Assembly (NCBI GenBank): GCA_964247055.1
Contig: OZ176050.1
Coordinates: 3,224,001-3,288,000 of the forward strand
Length of the DNA: 64,000 nt
Source of the DNA: Paragordius varius
Taxonomy: Eukaryota > Nematomorpha
Direction: 5' to 3'
The translations under genes and the position numbers were made by a program. A model generated the notes under the pieces. The model did not search any database. It had not been told where the DNA came from and worked only from the letters and a program-made list of their open reading frames with translations. This document shows, one piece after another, positions 25,123-35,671 of the stretch. Position 1 is the first letter of the stretch. Each line of letters opens with the position of its first letter.

Positions 25123-26303
25123 TTCTATACACCTCTATTTATTTTATGTAATACATCTAAATAAATTTAATGATTTGCCAGTAAATTTGTTTTAGCGTGT
25201 GATTGAGTTTGGGATTTATATTTATATATTACCCTTAATTACGAATGCTAGGACATTACTTGTATAAATCATATTGAATTGTACCAATGCTGATTATCAT
25301 ATTTTTTATTTTATTTACGTTAGGGTTAAGTTATTTTATAATAATTAATAATACCAAAAAAATTATTTAATAATCAGCAAGTTTTCTCTTTTTATGCAAA
25401 CGGTATTATAGCACAAATTATTAAAAGTGATAACTTTTTTAACTGTTGAATTTCCACCGCTTTAACATAAATGCATTAACAGTTATTATCGTTGGCTCTA
25501 TATAAAAAATATGTGAATCTATGACAGGCATATTTATTGATGTGTTTGGAAAGTATAGTAAAAATGGATAATTTTTAAAACGAAAATTGCGCCTAGTTAT
25601 GTGAAATTCGATGTTTGACAGCAAAATTTTAGAAATAAATTTTCCAGATTGTAAAATTATTACAATTAGCTACAACAACGTTTTAAGAAATGCAAATATC
25701 CCAAGTATTTTGGTGGGATAGTAAGGTTTGAAAAATGAAAAATAACCCCGTTTAAGTTAACCAAAAAATTAAAATATCTATTACCCATATTTATAACGTA
25801 ACTGGAAGCAAATTTTTACAATTCATCATCACAACATATTTTTTATTAATAATTTAAAGGTCAGATAATCGGTATTAATAACAAAACTATAGTTTTGCTT
25901 TTTATGAATTAAAATTAATTTTGTGCATCGATAATGAAAATAAAAAGTTTTAAATGTCCAAATAATCTTAAAACCAATTATTATAATCTTAAACAACTGC
26001 CAGTTAATATAATTATATCTTAAAGAACATATGCGCTCTGATCGATAACATCATTATTGTTCTAATCTTTGCTAACATATCCATTTAATTTTGGCGTCTT
26101 TGTTCAGACTATCATTTAATCCGCTATTAAAACAAGGTTTCTACTTTTAGAATAAAATAATGAAATAGATCAAAGAAAAATATACATAAAATTAAAATGT
26201 GGCTGGTATATATTGTTGGCCAGACGTTTATATAGAATAATTAAACTGGTTTATGCCTGTACTAAATTTTTAATTATTATATCATACATAATAAAAAAAT
26301 TTT
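25123..26303. other. Intergenic stretch without recognised features
   Basis: AT-rich, with only short frames. It must contain the 3' end of the UBXN1-like transcript and the promoter of the secreted protein gene. Confidence 0.5.
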
Positions 26304-26690
26304 ATGTTCGTCAAGAAATATAAAAACATGATTTGTCCAAATATTCTTGTTATGATACTCTTTTATATTCATGTGCGTACATACGATAGCAACCAAACGT
26401 TTTGGGAAAATGGTATATTTTATATAAATATAGATTTGTGCATATTTAAAATTAATGAAACAACAACATTCAAAATTTTACCAAATAATTCAATAAAAAT
26501 AAACATCCCTGGAAAATGCCAAGAATGCGAGTGCGCAAAAGACGGTGATCTTTTAAATCAAAGTTGCAAAAGGTTTACCAAATAATATATTATTAGTTGT
26601 GATTCATTGGTAAAAAAAGATTTTTGTGCGCAGATAAACTCGACAGATTTAAATTTCCCGAATTGTTGCTTTAAAACTTTATGCGAATAA
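26304..26690 (+). CDS. Small secreted cysteine-rich protein, SVWC-like
   Basis: Two exons, 26304-26572 and 26597-26690, joined across a 24-nt intron (26573-26596), give 120 residues. Unspliced, the frame stops at once inside the intron. Spliced, it continues through a second cysteine cluster. A signal peptide is visible after the second Met (MICPNILVMILFYIHVRT). The mature part has ten cysteines: DLC, GKCQECEC, QSCKSC, FC and a final NCCFKTLC. A CC..C end after a CxxCxC cluster resembles single von Willebrand factor C domain proteins, which are secreted and often defence- or stress-linked. The match is by pattern only. It has three N-glycosylation sequons. Its stop lies 43 bp before the bL34m start on the same strand. 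Confidence 0.62.
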
Positions 26691-26733
26691 AATATTTTAA
26701 CGTCATATGTGCACAAATTAATGTTTGACCGAA

Positions 26734-27004
26734 ATGTTTAAAAGGTAAATCAAAAATTAATTTTAGCACATTTTTAAATATTAATAAATTAATTAAACCA
26801 TTCATTCCTTACCAAGAAACAGTTTTTGCTGGTTTATATCTTTTATCCGTCAGACATTATATCCGCTATGAAAATGCATGGAAAAAAGTCAAATATGCCA
26901 AAACAATAAAAAAATATGGATTTAAAGAACGCATCAAAACGTTAAATGGCAGACAAATGATTCGTAATAAAATTTTGAAAGGTAGAATGATACTTGGACA
27001 TTGA
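26734..27004 (+). CDS. MRPL34: Mitochondrial large ribosomal subunit protein bL34m
   Basis: A protein of the mitochondrial large ribosomal subunit. Exon 1 is only 11 nt (26734-26744, M F K and two bases). A 22-nt intron (26745-26766, GTAAAT..TTTTAG) follows, then exon 2 (26767-27004), for 82 residues. The C-terminal half, KKYGFKERIKTLNGRQMI and KGRMILGH, has the bL34 pattern of basic residues around a G-F/W-x-x-R-x-x-T-x-x-G core and the KGR..L.H end. The N terminus is basic and hydrophobic, fit for mitochondrial import. Exon 2 has no in-frame Met ahead of the conserved part, and a stop lies upstream in its frame, so the tiny exon supplies the start. The stop is 55 bp from the USP stop, tail to tail. 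Confidence 0.82.
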
Positions 27005-27059
27005 AACAAATATCAAAATAATTTATTGCATAGGTTTTTATATTGCATTAATTACATTG

Positions 27060-30000
27060 TCATATACATTTTTCATACAAAATCAAATATGCATTTGCAT
27101 GAACCGGTATATTATTAAATAACACATTACTTTTAACTTGTGAATCACTTATGTGATAATAAAATTTATCATTTGTATTATATTTTACGTAACAATAGTA
27201 ATGACCACTGCGTAGAGATCCAATATGACAGACTACAGCTTTTAATCTGTAATCCAAATTTGATTGTTCTCCAAATTTATCATTTTCATTGTGACAATAA
27301 TGTTGAACAGATAACTTTTCGGGGAAGTCGACATCAACATTATTTTTGACAAAACTTCGGCCATTTTTCTATTTTTTTTCCAAAATTTAAAAAAAGAATT
27401 TTATACTTTTAAAGGATGGAAAAAATTGTATAAAAAGTATTTTAATATCAACCATTAGTCGGCAAAAAACGGGGAACTTTTAGCGAAATTTTTTTAAAGT
27501 AATCTTCGAAAAAATTAGCCAATATGGGATAGCTTAACAAATTTTACTGTATTTAACGCCCAATGAAATATGTAAAAATACCTGCATAAATCGTTTTAAA
27601 TGTAGAATTAGAATGTTTGGTGCCGTCTTTATGAATGTTTGTTTCATGTATACAACATTTTTTCCTTTGCAATGTTCGCATACCGGGATCGAAACATTTT
27701 CAGGTTTGGTGAAATTGTACAATAAATTTTCTAAAACCGTTTTTTCAGTGTGTAAATTTGTTTGAGAATCACCGGATTTGGAGTTTTGGAATGATTTTTT
27801 AGCCATATTATTATTATAATGGGGAGATGCATTTAAATTATTTGGAGAGGGGTTTGTATTACCATTGTTTCCCTTTACTTTAGAATCGTTTTCTTCTAAT
27901 GAAATCTGCGACACTTTTTCGGTTATCACCTCTGACACTTCGGTTTCCGGCGAAGCTTTTATTGATATATCAGGCTGCTCAGATTCCGAAAGTGCTATAA
28001 AATAAAATTGTTTTATACAAAAAGATATTTTTCGTAGATTTTTGTTCAAGTTTATTCCTTTTTCTCAATTTCAAGCTCTTTTGCTATTTAGGGATTAATT
28101 TATATATAATTAATTGCCTTATTTTTTAAAATTAACACAAATATCGGAAAAGGGTGATATCTATATATTCATAAAAATAAAAAGTGGTGGCTTTGTGATT
28201 TGTTTCCGGACCGGTAGCATATTCAAATCCAAATGCCGAAAAAATATAATCCTTAATGAATGTCCCGACAATAGCTTCACCCTTTTTTTGAGTTAAGTTC
28301 GGGCCCACCCCGTGCGAAAAACGGTTTTTTTTGGAAACAGAAGTCCACAAAAATCGTGTCTTTAAGACAATTTTCCGAAACACGTGTTGGACCATTCGAT
28401 TTATATGATTTTTTAATTATTTTCGATTGCACCGAACATAGTCGGCTAGTCTTTTTTACTTTAGCTCTTTTTACAGCTCTACCCGTAAATGCCATTTTTT
28501 CAAATAGAACGAAGTCCACAAAAGTAATTTTTTTATTCTTTTTTCGCCCAAAGTATGAGACCGTAAAAATTCAATGAAGATTCCAGGTATTCCCTGTTAA
28601 AAGGCAAAAACCTAAGTCGTGATTTTTTTTACATTGGCTGCTGGGTAAGGAGATACCCGTTAAAAACTGCCGCGTCTTATTGAAATAGCGTGTTGGGGCA
28701 AAATTCCAGAAAACCTATCAGGCCATATGAGCCAGGTGCTTAAAATATACCTGTAACAAGGCAAAAATCTAAATCATGCGGTTTTTTATAATTAGCTTTG
28801 AAAAGGTCATTCACGCCCTGAAAAATGCGCCATAGAATGATTTTTCAGTTTTAAGGCAATTTTTCCAAAAACTATGAGAGCATATGGAATCAAATGATTC
28901 CAGGTATCCTCCGTAAAAAGGCAAAAATTTTAATCAATTTTTGGTTAGTGGGCTAACCGCATAAAACTGCGTCACCATATCGATACAGCATGCCTTAGAA
29001 GCCAAATTTCAAAAAACACCTATAAGACTATGTGAATTCAATAAGGGCCTAAAATAACTCCTTAAAAAACAAATATTTTAGTAAAGCGGGTTTTTTAATA
29101 AGTCGCTAAGTAAAGTTTTACGCCCTAAATGCGCCGCCATAGAACAATTTTTTAGTTTTGAAGAAATATTTCCAATAACTTAAAGAAACAATAAAATGAT
29201 GCAAAAAATGGTTAAAAATAGGGTATAATATAATGTTTTAAAAGTTTTACAAAATATTTATTAATTATTATGTAAACAGATATTATAAAAGATCAAAACA
29301 GACAAAACGATCGAAAATATCAAAAAAAATTGAAACCGTATCTTTTTTTTATTACTTTTGATTAAATTACTTTATTTTAGAAACAAGATATATTTCTCGC
29401 TTAAATTTAAAGTTTTTGTTTTAGACAAATTTACATTTATAATCTTATATTATAATACACTCCACTTTAAAATTACTAATTTAATATATATGTTGTTATA
29501 TTAAATTAAAACTAAACATTAACAATTATTATTCCAAAAAAAACTCAGAAAAGATAGTTGAAAAAATAGTATATTGATTTAGATAAAAATAAATAATGTA
29601 TATTATGAGTATAATTAACCTTCTTCAGTTGCTGATGGTTTATCAATACTATATTCTTCTTGCTACAAAAAATATATAAATTATATGGTAAAGTTATACT
29701 TGTAAATATTAAAACAAATGTAAATAAGTCCCATTCATATATTAAAATTTTAATCAGATTTAAAAAAGTATTTTTATTTACCAAATGTTAAAAAACTTAC
29801 ATGCTTACGCCGAGCTGCTCGTCTTGCTTGATTTTGCACCTTTTTATTAATTTTTTTATTCCTTTTAATTTGGTGTTTGCTGAGTTTGGTTTCTGCATTA
29901 ACATCCCTTGGTGTGTCGCCTAGAACTTTAACTTTCATTTTCTTGTCATCATTTTTCGGGTTTTGGACTAAAATATTATCATTATTATTTGTTACAGTGT

Positions 30001-33000
30001 TTTCGAATGTCAATGCTAAATTTTTAAATAACAACAAAAATACTTTGTTCATTAACTGATTCATTATGCTTTTTCTTTCCTTTATGCCTGGAACTTTTTG
30101 ATTGTGTGTTTTTCTAACCATTAAAAACGTTGTTCAAGAAAAATATATAAAAATAATACAATGAAATTATTTAAAACACATACAAAGTTAATTCATATTA
30201 AAGCTATAATTATTGATACTAATAATCAATTTTTTTAATCTTTAAAAATAAAAAGGACTTATTTGATCAGATATATCGCGATAAATAGTACTTTTAGATT
30301 TTTTTATCAGTATTTTATAAACTAAAAAAGCAAATACATCTGAGGTATGGAGGAGTTCATTGGTAGGAAGACATAAGGATATATCAAGAAAAGGTTCAAT
30401 CAAGGTATGCATTTTTTCACAATTCGTACATGTGAGTTTTGATATAAATTGGCCCCCAAAAACATAATCAATCAAATTTTTTATCTGATTTTTGTTTACC
30501 GTTGTGTCGCCATCTGCTATTGAATATAATATTAAAAAATATATAAAAATGAATATTGACAATTAATACATTCCTTCCTGAATATAACGCAAAATAAATT
30601 TCCGATGATAGTATCGAATTGGCCCTAACTTTCAAATTACCATTATTACAATAATAAAAATATATATATAAACATAATATCTAAGTTTTATTAACCTTTG
30701 ATACGTTTTAAATATCGGGACATTATACTAAATATTTTTGAAAATATACAACTAATTTATGATTATAGAGATATAAAACAGTATAGGTTACATGTATACA
30801 AAAAAGTATGCAGGATGTTATCCTCAAATAAATAAAACCTTTTTTTATAAAAAATGGCATATGCGACAAAAAGAGAGGGTCAACAATAAAACGTTCATGC
30901 ATTACATATATATATATCTTTAAATGGCTAATACAAAACTTTTATAATCTTTGTATAATTTTATCGCTAGATTCGCTTTAACAGCTGTAACCACCATCTT
31001 TCTTTAATCGTTTATTTAATCCAGACTCTCTGGTTGCCGGTTAGTAAGGGCATACACGGCGTAAAAAACGGTTGCTCCATAATTTACTTAAGTATTTTAT
31101 CGCTAATTCACTTTTCTTTCTCGCTTTTTGCTTGTTCTTATCATATCAATACATTATAACGAAACATAAGATGTGTTCGTATCCCACACTCCATACTAAT
31201 CATATCATTCGTCTGGCCTGGGATATAACATCTTTAACCAGAAGGAGTCAGGAAATAGCAGCTTTGCTCTTCTCCAAGAACATCGAAATATGTTGCGTCC
31301 AAGAAACTCGCTGGAAGAACACTTGTTCCAAAAACATTCAGATTATAAATTATTCTGGTCTGGATCTAATGGCCGTTCATCAGGTGTCGGAGTTTATGTC
31401 AAAAATTCCATTGTACCCAATATCATATCCATCGATTACTGTTCTGAAAGATTATCAGTATTAAAAATTCAAATCAACAAAAAAAATCTATCATATTTTA
31501 TCCGTATACGCCCCACAAATCAATTGTGATTCAAACTGTAAGGATTTATTCTGGTTGGCTTTATATGAAAAAGTCACTGCTATTCCACACACTGATTTCA
31601 TATTTATTGGGGATGACCTAAACTCTCACTTCGGTAAAGAATCCTTACATTCAGTACATGGAGGTTTTGGAATGGATGATTTAAATGAAAATGGTAAAAT
31701 ATTAATAGATTTCGCAAGTAATAATAATTTATCCATCATTAATACCTTTTTTAAAAAAATGATAATAACTTGATAACCTATATATCCGGCACAAATCGCT
31801 CGATGATTGACATAATTATGTCAAGAAAAGAAAACAAATCCCATTTTAAAAATATTAGATCTATCCCCGCTCTAGAACTACAGCACAAACTCATTATTGC
31901 TGAATTATATAAATCTACATCAACGCAATCACCCATTGGACAAAATAAACCTAAATTTAGATATAAAAAATTAGTCGATAATAATATCAATAATAGATTG
32001 AAACTCGACACGGAAAGTTCCCTTAAATTAAAAACAACCTCTCCGGAACACCTCTGGAATTCCTTAAAATATAGCTGCATTGATTCACTAGAGAAGAATG
32101 TTGGCAGAATGAAATCTAATAATAAAAAAGCATTTAAATGTAGATATAATTAAGAAAAAGAAATCTGCATTCCAAAAATGGAAAAAAGAAAAAAGTGCTG
32201 ACAGCAAAATAAATTATATCCAAACAAAGAAAGATTGCCGTAAAGCGATCAGAGCATCGATGAGAAAAATGGGTGAAGAAAAAGGGAAAGAACTAGAAAA
32301 AGCCATATCTTCCCAATCTGCATATAGATGGGTAAAATATGATAATAATATATGGGCCGAAACAAATGCAATTAGATTACCCGATAATACTATAACCCAC
32401 GACGCCCAAGTTATAAAAGCCACATGGTATAACCACTATTTTAATATTTTTAATAAACCTATAATACCCAATAAAATCACGAACCCGCACCCAACATATT
32501 CTTCATTCCAACCATTTACTAATGATGAAAAAGAATTTTGTTTAAAGAATTTAAAAAGTAATAAATGCCCAGGTTTATCAGAAATCACAAATGATGTATT
32601 CAAAGCCCTAGATCATAATTTGTTTTTGGACTATTTCAAAAATCTTGCGAACAACATAGCATTAAATAATATCATACCCTCTGATTGGCTGAAAAGCTAT
32701 ACAATCCCAATTTATAAGGGCAAAGGAGATCGTTTTAACGTTTCTAACTTCCGTCCCATACGCATCTTAGAACATGGTTTTAAAATCTTTGAAAATCTGA
32801 TAGCCAACAGAATCCGTCGACACTGCACCATAGATTCTATGCAATTTGGATTTTCAAAAAACAAGGGTACTATAGATGCAATATTTATAATCCGTCAATT
32901 ACAAAATGCTCACCTGAGAAATCTTCCTCTCCACTATGCGTTTGTAGACATGGAACAGGCTTTCGACTCAGTCCCACAACACCTGATTGCTTGGTCGCTC

Positions 33001-35039
33001 AGAAGGCAAGGTATAGAGGAAAATATGATACAAATAATAGAAGCACTATATAAGAACACCTCAACTGTAATCCGTACAAGCGTTGGCGATACGAACCCCA
33101 TCCCACTTAAAAACGGCCTACACCAAGGTTCTATATTGAGCCCCCTTTTATTTATCCTAATTATGGAGGAGATCACAAAAAACATACGAAAAGGCTTACC
33201 TTTTGAACTTCTGTACGCTGATGACTTAATATTATGCGCCACATCTGCACCGGAATTAATGGAAAAGTTAAATTTATGGAAGGATACCCTTAGTAAATTC
33301 GGTTTGAAGGTAAATACATAAAAGACTAAACTAATGTGCGATGAAAACAGGACAATAAAATGGCCCTGCTCCGTGTGCTCATTAAATGTAAAGTCAAACT
33401 CAATAAAGTGTAATGTTTAAAGTGGGTACATAAAAAATGCTCCACTTTAAAAAGTTTATATGATAATAAAAACTTTATCTGCCCCCCGTGCACTACAACC
33501 AATACATTAACCATAGAATCCCCCGAATCATCCACTTCATTCGAAATTGTCGACAAATTTACATACCTAGGCGATACTTTGGATGCTGGTGGTGATATAG
33601 AATCGGCCTTATCGCATAGAATCAAAGCCGCCTGGAAAAAATATCATAGTCTGCGCACAATAGTAAATAATAAATACGTTTTACTCAGCTCAAAGGCAAA
33701 AATTTTTATGACGGCTATACGTCCTGCTATACTATATGGTACGGAAACATGGCCTATGACTAAATCAAATCTACTATTACTGCAAAAGGGTGAACAAAAG
33801 ATCCTAAACGCCATTCTTTTCGCACATAACCCTAACATATACAATTTCCAAGCCAAATTTTGCCCCTATCAAACTCTAAAAATTAAACCAATTAATACAG
33901 CTATCCGGGAATACCGTTTGCGTTGGGCTGGTCACATCTACAGAGCGCAAGACTCAAACTGGATAAAGCTCATACAGTCTTATTCAACCAATAATAAAAA
34001 CAAAAAAGGAAGGCCGTATAAAACCTGGCAATCCACCATTCAAGAAGACCTAGATTCCCTCAGTATCGATATCGATCAAGCTCAAGATAGAAAAAAATGG
34101 AAAACTCTAACACGCTTACCTCCTTTGAAAGGAGAAAATAGCGTATAAAGCCATAAAGCTATGTATAATTTTATCGCTATTTATTGGGATAATTTCTGGT
34201 ATATATGCATGTTCATAATAGAACTCATTATAGATTACATAACAACCCATGTATATATAAATATATATATATATATACATATAAAGCAAAAAATACCCTT
34301 TTTCACTAATGCTCTAAAAAAGTTTTGTTGTTCGCATTTCAAAGCATCCAAAAATAAAAGCAAAAATTCATGAGCATCTTGTTGAGCACCGAAATCCAAA
34401 AATGGATAACTGTTAAAAATTTATGAAAAATTTACATTTTCGCACAAGTTTGTAAAACAAAATTTGGGTTGATTGAGCAAGATTTAGAGGTAGATATTTG
34501 GGTGTATAAATCAGTAAATGAATTTACTAAAGGTAAATCTGAAGATATAAAGGATAATATATACTTATATTAATATTGGCTATTTCATCGTTTAATCTTA
34601 AATAATTCATCATGTCAATATAGCCGTTTTTCAATTTATTGGTATATTTGGTCAAATTATTTAGAAATAAATTTGTTTCGACAAATAAATCTATTGACAA
34701 TAGAGATTGAAGAATTGAGTTAAAAAAACATGTATTTCCAAGATTAACAAGACCTTTGGGTTTTTTGTCATTTTTTTCTAAATTCATAATTCTTTTACAC
34801 TTCAAACAATTAATTACGTTATCAGCAACCAAAATTAAAAAATGGTCTTCAAAATGTTCAATATTTTCGGTATGAAAGTGGCAAACCTATATATTAAGAT
34901 TTAAAATGACTTTAAAATCGCAATCCACACAATATACGATTGCTGATTCATTGCACTTTGAACAAAACCCTTTAAGATCTTTAGGTATGGCAACATTAAT
35001 GCAAAGGCACTTTATATTCTTTCCTTGCTTTTTGGTCAT
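27060..35039 (-). CDS. Ubiquitin-specific protease, USP16/USP45 type
   Basis: A cysteine protease that removes ubiquitin. Ten exons: 34911-35039, 34565-34886, 34436-34538, 34297-34409, 30338-30516, 30044-30113, 29801-30015, 29620-29662, 27582-27994 and 27060-27368, in phase, 631 residues. The start MTKKQGK resembles USP16. A ZnF-UBP follows (CxxC, then YCVDCDFKVCHFH..H). The Cys box is GLVNLGNTCFFN (Cys96), then GAQQDAHEF (about 192-200). FGGQFISKLTCTNCEK is followed by a basic insert (KHQIKRNKKINKK) as in USP16. The end holds LILHLKRFMQ, the His box LRSGHYYCYVK (His585) and HISDS (Asp604). The triad is complete. Four introns are 24-28 nt (34887-34910, 34539-34564, 34410-34435, 30016-30043); the first removes an in-frame stop and completes the zinc finger. 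USP16 and USP45 cannot be separated here. The protein is shorter than the vertebrate ones. Confidence 0.9.
28160..29200 (+). mobile_element. Helitron-type array in a USP intron
   Basis: It starts TCTATATATTCATAAAAATA after an A, like the 10742 and 12263 copies, and runs through units with the CCCGACAATAGC, GCTGCTGGGTAAGGAG and GCCATA..GCC blocks. No 3' CTAG hairpin is visible, so the 3' end is lost or too decayed. It lies in the intron between USP exons 8 and 9. Confidence 0.55.
30952..34179 (+). mobile_element. Full-length RTE-like LINE with 18-bp target duplication
   Basis: The element is 30970-34161, bounded by TGTATAATTTTATCGCTA at 30952-30969 and 34162-34179. It codes for an AP endonuclease (about 31150-31990; QETRWK, IGDDLNSHFG), a reverse transcriptase (32260-33321; a KGKGDRFNVSNFRPI-like block, DMEQAFDSVPQ, LYADDLI) and a C-terminal domain (33579-34148) after a CxxC..CxxC zinc-finger-like segment (near 33370). 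A few frameshifts and stops break the single frame in the endonuclease part and around the finger. One long frame, a 3.2-kb length and no poly(A) fit RTE. It lies opposite to the USP gene in its fourth long gap (between exons 4 and 5). Confidence 0.8.
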
Positions 35040-35096
35040 ATGTCTGCCATATGAAAATAACTCTAAATTATAAAACTCTGTCTATATCCTAATGCC
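35040..35096. promoter_or_regulatory. 57-bp space between USP start and a divergent small ORF
   Basis: The same head-to-head layout as at 20667. It is meaningful only if the plus-strand frame at 35097 is a gene. Confidence 0.3.
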
Positions 35097-35408
35097 GTGA
35101 CATATTATAAAAATTTCTGTACCAAGCATGTTAACTCTCCTTCGATAATTAAAATTAGGAAAGCCATTTTAAACGTTTGTACTCAAATAAATAGAATTAT
35201 TTATACTTTTTTATCGATAACTGAAGGTATTAGAGCAGACGCGTACAACAAGTGGCCCACCAAATTATTTTTCCGGCCCGCGAAAAATTTCGATTATAAA
35301 ATTTTAATTGATTTATTTAATTTTAACTGTTAATTAGCCTTTGCTTTTGGCAATAAACTAGCAAAAACTGTTAATATAAATAGTAGTTTTTATCATGTTT
35401 TAAAGTAA
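35097..35408 (+). CDS. Candidate small gene of unknown function
   Basis: An open frame starts at 35097. If a 33-nt GT-AG intron (35329-35361) is removed, it reads 92 residues to TAA at 35406-35408; unspliced it stops 5 bases into that intron. The protein is basic and hydrophobic by turns (SPSIIKIRKAILNV, WPTKLFFRPAKNF). I recognise no domain. Its start lies 57 bp from the divergent USP start, a spacing seen for real genes here, which is the main support. It may be a chance frame. Confidence 0.35.
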
Positions 35409-35671
35409 TGAAATATTTGTTAATTCCCATATATTTTGCGGGGTCCCGCACTATTTTTGATCTAAAAGACGACCAACAAAAAATGTCCACCCCTGGTTTA
35501 GACTATGAGAGTGCATTTGCTAAATTTATTTTTATGTGGATATTTATATTAAATCTAATTATAATAGATATAATCCTTTATTTTACGATAGATAAAAGCA
35601 GCATTGCTCAGTTGTATAAAAAAATTTTGAAGATATTTGATATAATACTTGAAAAAAATTATTGTATTTGA
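35408..35671 (+). CDS. Candidate small membrane protein
   Basis: An 87-residue frame whose ATG overlaps the stop of the preceding candidate (TAATG). A hydrophobic start (MKYLLIPIYFAG) is followed by a polar stretch and a strong membrane segment (FIFMWIFILNLIIIDIILYF), then a basic tail. I recognise no family. It could be the second cistron of a pair or a chance frame in AT-rich DNA. Confidence 0.3.
   Translation: MKYLLIPIYFAGSRTIFDLKDDQQKMSTPGLDYESAFAKFIFMWIFILNLIIIDIILYFTIDKSSIAQLYKKILKIFDIILEKNYCI

Noticed and set aside
29545-29784. 79-residue minus-strand frame
   Set aside because: It is intron sequence around the 43-nt USP exon 8 read without splicing.
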